A stretch of DNA of 64,000 bases from Methylophilus methylotrophus DSM 46235 = ATCC 53528 (GTDB taxonomy: Bacteria; Pseudomonadota; Gammaproteobacteria; Burkholderiales; Methylophilaceae). Positions 57,271 to 63,986 of the stretch are shown here, piece by piece. The stretch is from positions 233,143 to 297,142 of the forward strand of contig NZ_KB905141.1 in the NCBI RefSeq assembly GCF_000378225.1. Direction: 5' to 3'. Under the pieces are notes generated by a model. That model made no database searches, had not been told where the DNA came from, and saw only the letters and a list, made by a program, of their open reading frames with translations. Numbering within the stretch: the first letter of the stretch is position 1; each line of letters opens with the position of its first letter. A program made the position numbers and the translations under genes.

Positions 57271-57272
57271 AA
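57247..57272 (+). other. attL at the ssrA 3' end
   Basis: GTTCAATTCCCCCC, AGCTCCACCAAA. The same sequence with two single-base gaps recurs at 61486-61509. The ssrA 3' end is a common target of tyrosine integrases, and the restored copy lies at this left junction. Confidence 0.85.
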
Positions 57273-57343
57273 GTGATGTTTTCTGGAGACCACTCCAGAC
57301 CAAATAAAACCATTTATAAACAATGGGTTGTTGAGCGTAATAT

Positions 57344-57376
57344 AAAAGACCATTCCGTTTGGAATGGTCTTTTTTT
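57344..57376 (+). terminator. Terminator after ssrA, inside the element
   Basis: AAAGACCATTCC, loop GTTT, GGAATGGTCTTT with seven T. The hairpin resembles the one just beyond attR (AAAGACCAC stem at 61514-61547), so the element supplies its own replacement for the displaced ssrA terminator. Confidence 0.9.
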
Positions 57377-57393
57377 GTCTCCGTTTGGGCACA

Positions 57394-57426
57394 AATTGGT
57401 CACATTTAGTCACAATTTGGTCACAA
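57394..57426 (+). repeat. Left GTCACA direct repeats (candidate integrase arm sites)
   Basis: Three repeats in AAATTGGTCACA, TTTAGTCACA, ATTTGGTCACAAG at 10-11-base spacing, about 120 bases inside attL and just before the gpII-type gene. The same motif pair occurs near attR. Confidence 0.7.
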
Positions 57427-57441
57427 GAATTGGTGGCCGAA

Positions 57442-58470
57442 ATGATTGACTGGATTACTGCAATCATCCCTTGTCATCATGATGACATGATTGTTGGTGG
57501 TCGTGTCGCCTCAACAAACAATTATGGTGAAATTGAGTGGCTGGTACATAAAAAACAGCAAGTCCGTGGTTCTCATGAAGCCTCACTGAACATTAAATCC
57601 ATAGATAATAAAAACATCCTTATAGATGGAAACATTGTAAAGTGGCTCCAAGGACATAACCTGTTTGGTACCGATGACCTGATTGGCCTTGTTTACACGG
57701 CAATGCTTCGTTTAGTAGGCTTATTTAATCTTTCACCCAGCACCGAAGATATTGAAATTTGGAAAACTGGCCATTACAGGCTTTCAAGAGTTGATTGCAC
57801 CGCAATGTGGGAGTTGCCTAAACGTCATGATGTAAGAGCATGGCTACGAGCGGCCGAGATGCAGTCCAAAAGCCGGCATGGCCGCCCAATCATGACAGGT
57901 AGTACTTTGTATTTCGGAAAAAACTCAAGACGTTGGTCGGTCAAGTTTTATTCAAAAGGTGATGAATTAGACGCGAGAAAACATAAACTCCCTGATGAAA
58001 TAGATCAACGTGACAATCTATATGATTGGGCTGATAATAAGCTACGTGGTGAACTGACGCTCAGAAGCCTTCAATTGAAAGAAAAGCAGCTCAGTGTTGC
58101 TGCACAATGGAAAACTTCAACTCCAGTTGAACAGCTATTAGCTTATATCCAAAGTTTAAATATGTCTGAACAGTTCAATATATCTGCCGTGGATTTAGAG
58201 GGGCTTCCAGCTAGGTTAATCGCTGTTTACAAACTTTGGAAAGAAGGCGAAGATCTTCGTGCTTTGTACCCCAGAGCATCTTTTTATCGTTATCGTACCG
58301 AGTTTTTGAAACGCGGAATTGATATTGCAATCAGGCAGCCATCAAAACCGGATAATGTTATTCCTCTTGTGAGGGTTTTACGCCCTGAAGCAATCGTACA
58401 AGTTCCTGAGTGGGCTATTGGAACATCACTATATTTCGAACCCGAGCGACGGAAAACCTCTACAGACTAG
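57442..58470 (+). CDS. Filamentous-phage gene II/X-type replication initiation protein
   Basis: 342 residues from the ATG at 57442 (MIDWITAIIPCHHDD). Residues 68-80 read WLQGHNLFGTDDL, very close to VLQGHNVFGTTDL of phage f1 gpII. SRVDCT near residue 117 corresponds to the SRIDAT segment. The C-terminus NVIPLVRVLRPEAIVQVPEW corresponds to NVVPLVRFINVDF in f1. gpII nicks the plus-strand origin to begin rolling-circle replication. It is shorter than f1 gpII (410 residues). It is the strongest sign that the element has a ssDNA-phage-like replication cycle. Confidence 0.9.
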   Translation: MIDWITAIIPCHHDDMIVGGRVASTNNYGEIEWLVHKKQQVRGSHEASLNIKSIDNKNILIDGNIVKWLQGHNLFGTDDLIGLVYTAMLRLVGLFNLSPSTEDIEIWKTGHYRLSRVDCTAMWELPKRHDVRAWLRAAEMQSKSRHGRPIMTGSTLYFGKNSRRWSVKFYSKGDELDARKHKLPDEIDQRDNLYDWADNKLRGELTLRSLQLKEKQLSVAAQWKTSTPVEQLLAYIQSLNMSEQFNISAVDLEGLPARLIAVYKLWKEGEDLRALYPRASFYRYRTEFLKRGIDIAIRQPSKPDNVIPLVRVLRPEAIVQVPEWAIGTSLYFEPERRKTSTD

Positions 58471-58528
58471 GCGGTTTATCATCATGACTGCTTGTAAAGC
58501 TGGACGCGACACCGCGGCGCGACGGGTA

Positions 58529-58597
58529 CCTGCTTTTGAGGACGGACGCGTTAGCGCCCGCCCGCCAAAAGTAGGGGAGAGCGCGCATCCAGCGCCC
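58529..58597 (+). other. GC-rich tandem hairpins, candidate replication origin or packaging signal
   Basis: CCTGCTTTTG pairs with CAAAAGTAGG (one wobble) and encloses a GC-rich inner stem (GGACGC with GCGCCC, loop GTTA) at 58529-58575. A second hairpin follows at 58573-58597 (GGGG and GCGC with GCGCCCC). The patch is far more GC-rich than the rest of the element. A 41-codon frame across it (from about 58484) has no good ribosome-binding site. Such hairpins are typical of filamentous-phage origins, but no gpII nick site was identified. Confidence 0.5.
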
Positions 58598-58607
58598 CTC
58601 GATGCTT

Positions 58608-58637
58608 AAAGTGCAGTGTCTGTAATACTGCACTTTT
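58608..58637. terminator. Terminator between gpII gene and coiled-coil gene
   Basis: AAAGTGCAGT, loop GTCTGTAAT, ACTGCACTTT plus T. A perfect ten-base stem between convergent genes; it can serve the gpII gene on the plus strand and the cargo gene on the minus strand. Confidence 0.85.
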
Positions 58638-58658
58638 GTCTCAATCTGATACAAATTA

Positions 58659-59687
58659 TTAATTTCTGAATCTTTGCACAATTTCTTTTAATGTTGTTGC
58701 TTCGACTCTAGTAAGGTTAGCGTCGTATGCCTTTTCTTTACATTTACTTGAAAGATGCACATTTAAGCTATCTGAATATGCTAAATCGCTTGAAAAAAGC
58801 TTTTTCAAAACGACTTCGAAATTAATTGATTTAATATTTAAAAATTCCTGTAGCTTTTGCTTTGATGCAGCTCCATCTTGCGACAAGAGATATGTGATTA
58901 CCTTCAATTCATCAAATTTAATGTTGTTCGACTCTTTAAATTGTTTTAGATTTTTAAAAAAATCAATGTACTCTCTTGGCAATCCATCTGTTTTTACACC
59001 TAATTCCATTATAAATTTATCGATATCAAGAATCATTTGTTTATTATCCAAATTATCTCGCAACATCTCGACATTTAATTTTTGATGTTGGCCAATTAAG
59101 GTATCTTGTTCAGATATCCTTTTCATTTTTTCATCAAGCTCTTTTTTCAAAGCTAAATTATCTTCTTTCAATTTTGATAACTCTTGGATAATTGTTTTTT
59201 CCTTATCAATAAGTTGATTAATTTCCAGTTCTAATGACTTCTCTCTCTCTTTTAGAGTTTTGTTTGCGTTTTGAAGTCTTTCTAACTCAGTCTCATAGGT
59301 TTTTTCTGCTAAGTAATAACTTTTCTTTAGGTTTTGATAATCTTCTTGAGTTATTGGAGTTGTATCCTCTATTTTTATTTGTTCTCTCTTTGTTATTTTG
59401 AGCTGATTACTCCAGTAAATGAATGTCCATCTTGCAATAAGTGGATATAAACCAATAAAAACCAACGAAGATAAAAATGGATAAATTAATCCCTGTAAAA
59501 AGTAATCATAATTAGTTTTATAAAGTCTTTTAACCATTTCAATTTTTTTATCGAAATCACCTTTTCCAAAAATTAAGATTACTGTTGAAATGTTCCATGA
59601 AATCCATGAAAAACAGAAAGTAGTAATTAGTGGACTTTTTAATCGATCATAAACTTGAAATTTCAAATCTTTTATAAAATCTTCCAT
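58659..59687 (-). CDS. Membrane-anchored coiled-coil cargo protein
   Basis: 342 residues from the ATG at 59687; a TTG two codons earlier is possible. Residues 14-34 (RLKSPLITTFCFSWISWNIST) and 62-90 (YFLQGLIYPFLSSLVFIGLYPLIARW) are membrane segments. A long coiled coil rich in Glu, Lys and Leu covers about 115-215. A C-terminal region (about 250-340) looks winged-helix-like. The gene is much more AT-rich than the rest of the window. Similar N-terminal segments occur in uncharacterised proteins of mobile and defence islands. I do not recognise a specific family. A defence, exclusion or lysogenic-conversion role is only a hypothesis. Confidence 0.7.
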   Translation of the reverse strand: MEDFIKDLKFQVYDRLKSPLITTFCFSWISWNISTVILIFGKGDFDKKIEMVKRLYKTNYDYFLQGLIYPFLSSLVFIGLYPLIARWTFIYWSNQLKITKREQIKIEDTTPITQEDYQNLKKSYYLAEKTYETELERLQNANKTLKEREKSLELEINQLIDKEKTIIQELSKLKEDNLALKKELDEKMKRISEQDTLIGQHQKLNVEMLRDNLDNKQMILDIDKFIMELGVKTDGLPREYIDFFKNLKQFKESNNIKFDELKVITYLLSQDGAASKQKLQEFLNIKSINFEVVLKKLFSSDLAYSDSLNVHLSSKCKEKAYDANLTRVEATTLKEIVQRFRN

Positions 59688-59713
59688 ATGCAATCTCTTT
59701 TTTTATTTAATGC

Positions 59714-59743
59714 TTGACTAAAATTTTAAATATAATTTATTAT
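59714..59743 (+). promoter_or_regulatory. Promoter for the regulator-xis-int operon
   Basis: TTGACT, 18-base spacer, TATTAT. It lies 32 bases before the ribbon-helix-helix start and between divergent genes. Confidence 0.55.
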
Positions 59744-59775
59744 GAATTTCAATTAACATTTTTAAAAAATTTAAT

Positions 59776-60168
59776 ATGAAATCTTCTGATTTGCATAATG
59801 TCTGGAGTTCTCCTGACAATTCAAGAGTAACTTCGAAACAATACTCTTTCAGATTGCCTGTTCATGTGGCTGCCAAATTAGCAGCTTTATGCGAGATGTA
59901 TCCACACAAAACGCGTACTGAGATTGTAGGCGATTTGCTGTCAACATCTATAGAGGATGTTATTAAAAGTATACCTGTCTACGAGGGTGAAATTGTTCAT
60001 ATTTTGCCCGATGGCGAAGAGATAAGAGACGAAATTGGCCCTCGAGTAGATTTTTGGCAATTAGCAGATAAACATTATCAGGCCCTTGAGAAAGAAATGG
60101 GTAATGAAAACCCACCTTCAATTTTTGATGCGTTGAAATACCCATTACGCAAAGATGTTGACGAATGA
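59776..60168 (+). CDS. Ribbon-helix-helix-like DNA-binding protein
   Basis: 130 residues. Residues 22-60 (KQYSFRLPVHVAAKLAALCEMYPHKTRTEIV shortened pattern: a strand YSFRLP, helix, turn, helix) look like a CopG/MetJ-type ribbon-helix-helix. The C-terminal half is acidic with no recognised domain. It precedes the excisionase-like gene with an ATGA overlap, so it is likely a regulator of element excision or replication. The designation comes from sequence pattern only. Confidence 0.6.
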   Translation: MKSSDLHNVWSSPDNSRVTSKQYSFRLPVHVAAKLAALCEMYPHKTRTEIVGDLLSTSIEDVIKSIPVYEGEIVHILPDGEEIRDEIGPRVDFWQLADKHYQALEKEMGNENPPSIFDALKYPLRKDVDE

Positions 60169-60344
60169 TTAAGTGGGTTTTAATTAATATTGTCGTTGCA
60201 TCTATTGGCTATACAGATGATGCTATACGCGCAAAAATTAAAAAGGGTGTTTGGCTTAATGGCATACATTGGCGTAAAGCACCCGATGGCAGAATAGTCT
60301 TTAATCTTGAGGCGATTCAAAAATGGATAGAGGGCAAGGCGTAA
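60165..60344 (+). CDS. xis: Excisionase-like protein, 59 residues
   Basis: Short gene encoding MIKWVLINIVVASIGYTDDA, then IRAKIKKGVWLNGIHWRKAP and DGRIVFNLEAIQKWIEGKA. The pattern GYT-x-x-AI-x-x-KIK-x-G-VW-x-x-G-x-H-x-x-K-APDG-x-I is that of phage excisionases with a winged-helix fold. Its start overlaps the preceding gene (ATGA) and its end overlaps the integrase start by 22 bases. Xis bends att DNA and favours excision. Confidence 0.8.
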   Translation: MIKWVLINIVVASIGYTDDAIRAKIKKGVWLNGIHWRKAPDGRIVFNLEAIQKWIEGKA

Positions 60345-61465
60345 AAGCACGTGGCAGAAGTATACAAATCGACTTTTACTATTTAGGTAAACGTTGCCGT
60401 GAAACTTTGAAACTTGCGCCAACCAAAGCAAATTTAATATTTGCTGATCGCTTAAAATCAACAATTCTGCACGAAATCGCAATTGGCACGTTCTCTTATC
60501 AAAATCACTTTCCTAACAGTAAAAATGCCGCGCTGGGTTTAAAGCTCAGTAATCAGACCGTCTCTCAAGCTCTAGATGACTACATTCAGTCAGCAAAGCG
60601 AACTTGTGAAATAAGTACATGGAAAAATTACCGCAGCGCAATTGAACATCATCTGAAACCAGCTTTTGGTGACATCAGGCTAGTTGACTTAACAACCTCC
60701 AAAATTAAAAGCTGGATAGGTGGGCTATCCATAAGCAATAAACGCATTAATAACGTACTAATTCCCTTACGGACGATTATGAACGATGCATTTGCGGATG
60801 GGCTGATTGAAAGGAACCCAATACAGCGAGTTGGTAATTTATCTGTCAGGTTTGATGAGCCACAACCTTTTACTCCCGCCGAGATTTATGAGATTTCAAA
60901 AGTATTGCCTCAGCAAGGAAAGAACTTAATTCAATTCGCATGTTGGACAGGCCTCAGAACATCAGAGCTGATCGCGTTAGAGTGGTCAGACATTGACTGG
61001 AAAGCGGGCTTGGTTCGAGTGAGAAGGGCATGTGTTAATAAACACGTAAAACAACCCAAAACAAAATCAGGTGAACGCGATGTTAAGTTGTTTCCACCAG
61101 CGCTTGAAGCACTCCAAGACCAGAAACAGTTTACTTATCTTGCAGGAAAAGAGGTTTTTCATAATCCCAGAACCAATTCTCCCTGGGAAACTGATGCACA
61201 GATTCGTAAAACAATGTGGCAGCCCGCATTGAAGCGGGCAGGGGTGCAGTATAGAAACCCATATCAAACCCGCCATACATATGCCAGCACCCTTCTCTCC
61301 GCTGGAGAAAATCCGTTATGGGTTGCCCAGCAAATGGGCCACAAGGATTGGGGCATGATTCGTAAAAGATATGGCCGCTGGATTCCAGAAGTAGACAGTT
61401 CAGCCGGAGGTAAGGTTATGCAGTTTTGGTCACAAATTAGTCACAAGGATATTACAAGTGTTTGA
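60323..61465 (+). CDS. int: Tyrosine recombinase/integrase
   Basis: 380 residues. The N-terminal arm-binding region (ARGRSIQIDFYYLGKRCRETL) resembles DUF3596. The SAM-like core (about 90-170) is TVSQALDDYIQSAKRTCEIS. The catalytic domain holds the Arg in WTGLRTSELIALEWSDI, the Arg-His in YQTRHTYASTLLSAGE, the second His in QMGHKDWGMI and the nucleophilic Tyr in KRYGRWIP. It integrates the element at the ssrA 3' end; attR is 20 bases beyond the stop. It is probably co-transcribed with xis. Confidence 0.95.
   Translation: MDRGQGVKARGRSIQIDFYYLGKRCRETLKLAPTKANLIFADRLKSTILHEIAIGTFSYQNHFPNSKNAALGLKLSNQTVSQALDDYIQSAKRTCEISTWKNYRSAIEHHLKPAFGDIRLVDLTTSKIKSWIGGLSISNKRINNVLIPLRTIMNDAFADGLIERNPIQRVGNLSVRFDEPQPFTPAEIYEISKVLPQQGKNLIQFACWTGLRTSELIALEWSDIDWKAGLVRVRRACVNKHVKQPKTKSGERDVKLFPPALEALQDQKQFTYLAGKEVFHNPRTNSPWETDAQIRKTMWQPALKRAGVQYRNPYQTRHTYASTLLSAGENPLWVAQQMGHKDWGMIRKRYGRWIPEVDSSAGGKVMQFWSQISHKDITSV
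61426..61448 (+). repeat. Right GTCACA direct repeats (candidate integrase arm sites)
   Basis: TTTGGTCACAAATTAGTCACAA within the 3' end of the integrase coding region, about 40 bases from attR. It repeats the pattern of 57394-57426 in the same orientation. Confidence 0.65.
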
Positions 61466-61485
61466 TTTAATTAATTTCACCGAAA

Positions 61486-61509
61486 GTTCAATTCCCCCAG
61501 CCCACCAAA
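61486..61509 (+). other. attR (decayed copy of the ssrA 3' end)
   Basis: GTTCAATTCCCCC, AGC, CCACCAAA: identical to attL except for two missing bases. It marks the right end of the element and is the original chromosomal ssrA terminus. Confidence 0.85.
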
Positions 61510-61513
61510 AAAC

Positions 61514-61548
61514 AAAAGACCACTTCATTATTGAGGTGGTCTTTTTTT
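61514..61548 (+). terminator. Terminator beyond attR, original ssrA terminator
   Basis: AAAGACCAC and GTGGTCTTT form the stem around a TTCATTATTGAG loop that can pair further, then seven T. Before integration it would have followed ssrA directly. Confidence 0.85.
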
Positions 61549-61585
61549 ATCTGCTTTTATTTTTATCTGCTTTTATATGTGCAGA

Positions 61586-61957
61586 CTATCGGTATAACTT
61601 TTTTAATCCAATACAGAATCTGCGTTTCGTGATCATATTCATTTGGTCAAAAATCATATTTTTCCATAAGAATTTTGCTTTGATCACCTCTACATCTGAC
61701 GCAGTTACCCGTTGCAAACGGGATGCTTTTCGGTGACGCCTTCTAAACTCGGCAAACGCACAGCATTTAATTTTTTCAAGCTTACTCACTGGCGCAGCGA
61801 GATTACCAGACATCCAGCGATGAAAAATGGCAGGTTTAGCGTTTACCAACCTGACAGCTTGATGTGGTGTCAATGTCCCCAAATAGTCGCCAATTTTCAG
61901 GCTCCATTTCAATGAGTGTTGCGTATATAGTTTTTTGTATTTTCTTTTATTTTTCAT
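61586..61957 (-). CDS. Small basic HTH-like phage-type protein
   Basis: 123 residues from the ATG at 61957, with AGGAGAGG just upstream; an in-frame start at 61981 is less good. Basic throughout. Residues around LGTLTPHQAVRLVNAKPAIFHRWMSG suggest a helix-turn-helix. The layout reminds me of the DUF3653 family that occurs in phages and inoviruses, but I am not certain. It lies just outside attR and may belong to an older insertion. Confidence 0.55.
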   Translation of the reverse strand: MKNKRKYKKLYTQHSLKWSLKIGDYLGTLTPHQAVRLVNAKPAIFHRWMSGNLAAPVSKLEKIKCCAFAEFRRRHRKASRLQRVTASDVEVIKAKFLWKNMIFDQMNMITKRRFCIGLKKLYR

Positions 61958-61999
61958 CTTTTTCCTCTCCTGATATGACAAATTTCCACTGCGTTTAAA

Positions 62000-62041
62000 A
62001 TGTTAACACATGGCAAAAATATGTTAATCATCCTGTGGCAA
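62000..62041. promoter_or_regulatory. Operator-like direct repeats in the divergent region
   Basis: ATGTTAACACATGGCAA at 62000-62016 is followed by ATGTTAATCATCCTGTGGCAA at 62021-62041; both begin ATGTTAA and end TGGCAA. They lie just upstream of the HTH-like gene on the minus strand, in a 280-base AT-rich intergenic stretch without another gene. Autoregulation is a guess. Confidence 0.35.
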
Positions 62042-62237
62042 CATCTATAGATGTGCGTAATAAAAAATCTCTCCAGTCAAAATTAAAATATAAAAATCAG
62101 GTAGTTAACTTGTTGCAAAAACACGAGTAGATTGCTTTCAATACAAAATTTGGTTATTAGAAAATCAATATACGCAATTTTTTGCAAACTAAATGCATCA
62201 GGCTTTTGTCACAAAAACTTAAGCAATCCCAGAATTG

Positions 62238-63170
62238 ATGAAGATGATGAGCTTGACGCATACCGACGAAATTAAACTGGTCCAAGATGTAGAGAATTTA
62301 CGCGTTCAATTTCCCCAAACAAAAGAGCTATACCGTGAAGTCTGCCGTTTAATGTTTTTTAGATATGGCATTCAACCCACTGCAAATAAGTTATATCAAC
62401 TGGTACGCAAAGGAACGATGGCAACGCCGACCCAGGCAGTCAATAGTTTCTGGTCAGAACTCAGGGAAAAAAGACGCGTAGATATTGAGCAGCCAGGCTT
62501 ACCAGAATCATTACGTGAATTTGCGGGGGAAGCACTCAGCACGTTATGGAAAGGCGCATTGGAAGTTGCCAAGCAAAATTATCAAACTAACCAATTTGAA
62601 ATCGATGGCAAGCAACACACGAACAAGCATGAGCTGGAACAATACAAATCCCAATTAAAGCATCTTGAGGAGCGTTATGCGCTACAGCAACGAGAACTTG
62701 AGCATGCAAAAAAACAGCTGCAAGAAGATGAAAAAAGAAGACTGATTGATAGTCAGCTACTAGCGACACAAAAAGAAACCGTCGTCACTTTGCAAAACGA
62801 GAAAGCAACGCTGGAGACCTCCCTCAAGAGCATGAGCCATGAGTACACTGCAAAAATACATAAATTGCATGCTGCAATGAAATTGGCCGATGACCGCTAT
62901 AAGAAGCTTGAATCAAAATCAGTCATGGAACTTGATCGAGAGCGGCAGCGGGTTTATAAATTAGAATCCGAAATCGCCGAGCTTAAAAAGGCATTGTTAA
63001 AAGAGCATGCTGCCACCAAAAGTCAAACGGCCAAGAATCAAAAGTTGGTCAACGAACTACGCGAAAACATAAGCCTGATTAAGGGCCAGTTAAAAGATTC
63101 CCAAAGGCAACAACTGGTGGCATCCAATAAGCTAAAACAGATTGAAAGAAAAAAACCTCTTTTAAAATAA
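62238..63170 (+). CDS. KfrA-like DNA-binding coiled-coil protein
   Basis: 310 residues; the ATG at 62238 is chosen, but 62244 and 62247 are equally possible and no clear ribosome-binding site is seen. Residues about 25-115 match the KfrA_N domain (REVCRLMFFRYGIQPTANKLYQLVRKG, WSELREKRR), which binds DNA in plasmid KfrA. The remaining 180 residues are one long coiled coil rich in Glu, Lys, Gln and Leu. KfrA proteins form multimers and assist plasmid maintenance. A chromosomal copy near an integration hotspot suggests a plasmid or island remnant. Confidence 0.8.
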   Translation: MKMMSLTHTDEIKLVQDVENLRVQFPQTKELYREVCRLMFFRYGIQPTANKLYQLVRKGTMATPTQAVNSFWSELREKRRVDIEQPGLPESLREFAGEALSTLWKGALEVAKQNYQTNQFEIDGKQHTNKHELEQYKSQLKHLEERYALQQRELEHAKKQLQEDEKRRLIDSQLLATQKETVVTLQNEKATLETSLKSMSHEYTAKIHKLHAAMKLADDRYKKLESKSVMELDRERQRVYKLESEIAELKKALLKEHAATKSQTAKNQKLVNELRENISLIKGQLKDSQRQQLVASNKLKQIERKKPLLK

Positions 63171-63175
63171 AGAGG
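63156..63175 (-). terminator. Terminator overlapping the end of the KfrA-like gene
   Basis: CCTCTTT and AAAGAGG pair around a six-base loop. On the minus strand the stem is followed by seven T (GGTTTTTTT), so it ends the membrane coiled-coil gene. Confidence 0.75.
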
Positions 63176-63224
63176 CGGAATAATGGCCTTCCCATCCTGA
63201 TGCCCGATGAGTTGAAATACATGG

Positions 63225-63986
63225 TTATGAAAGGCCTATAAACCGCTCTTCAATAAATTCTTTTTCAATTGTGTTGCGGCGCATTTCATCTTGTAACGCC
63301 ACCAGTTTTGCTTCAAGCGCTTGTTTTTCTTGCGTTAACACTTGAACCTCTTGTTGCAATGCGGTATCTGCGTTAGAGGAGGAGAGTGTTTGAGCAGTCA
63401 TATTGCTAAGTCGCGCAATTTCTTCCTTGAGGCTCGCCATGATGCTATCTGACTCCTTAGCATCGGCTCTAGCCTTCATAACCATGGACTGGTAGCTTTC
63501 AATTCTTTTCCGCATTGCCGCCATTTCGGCATTCTCATCCATAGAAAGATAATTGCCTCTTCTTAGCTGGTGAGTAATCTCTTCCAGACTGGACTGCAAC
63601 TTGGAAATTTCTTGCATGACAGATTCATGCGGTAACTCTGCATTAGACCTGGTTGATTCAGTAGATTGATTGGGTAGGAATAAATCATCAACGCATTCAA
63701 GAAGCTCTTGAGAGACCTTATCAAAGCGTTGCAACATATTGATTATCATAGGATCTGCTTGTGCAGAGTCATTCTCCATATTTGAGAAACGGCGGTCTAA
63801 TATGGTGCAAAGTGTTTCAAGTTTATTGGAAGAGCTTTGGAGCTCGATATGGCATCGCCCCAAGGCATTAAAAAACTTTTCTTGTTGCAGGGTATTGCTG
63901 AGCAACAATTTAACGAGCAATACCGCCGCACCACAACTGATGATGAGTGCTAGGCTACCAACAATCTCAGTGTAACTGTAAGCCAT
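63225..63986 (-). CDS. Membrane-anchored coiled-coil protein of unknown function
   Basis: 253 residues. One N-terminal membrane helix (IVGSLALIISCGAAVLLVKLLL), followed by a region with conserved-looking helices (residues 35-100) and a long coiled coil from about 120 to 250 (ISKLQSSLEEITHQLRRG, LQQEVQVLTQEKQALEAKL). AGGGG precedes the start. It is convergent with the KfrA-like gene. No family is recognised. The two may be a functional pair, since both are extended coiled coils in an accessory region. Confidence 0.7.
   Translation of the reverse strand: MAYSYTEIVGSLALIISCGAAVLLVKLLLSNTLQQEKFFNALGRCHIELQSSSNKLETLCTILDRRFSNMENDSAQADPMIINMLQRFDKVSQELLECVDDLFLPNQSTESTRSNAELPHESVMQEISKLQSSLEEITHQLRRGNYLSMDENAEMAAMRKRIESYQSMVMKARADAKESDSIMASLKEEIARLSNMTAQTLSSSNADTALQQEVQVLTQEKQALEAKLVALQDEMRRNTIEKEFIEERFIGLS

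Larger units (their letters stand above)
57247..61509. mobile_element. ssrA-integrated element with gene II-type replication protein
   Basis: About 4.24 kb between two copies of the ssrA 3' end. In order it holds a terminator, GTCACA repeats, a filamentous-phage gpII-type replication gene, GC-rich hairpins, a minus-strand membrane coiled-coil gene, a ribbon-helix-helix gene, a 59-residue excisionase-like gene, a tyrosine integrase, GTCACA repeats and attR. No coat, assembly (Zot-like) or conjugation gene is visible. It looks like an intact integrative element that may replicate by rolling circle after excision, possibly a satellite of an inovirus. Confidence 0.85.

Noticed and set aside
58484..58609. 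41-codon frame over the GC-rich hairpins in the ssrA element
   Set aside because: No ribosome-binding site, and the biased composition is explained by the hairpins; structure is a better explanation than coding.
62302..62316. GTTCAATTTCCCC resembling a further att core
   Set aside because: It lies inside the KfrA-like coding region, lacks the AGCTCCACCA part and has no repeats around it.
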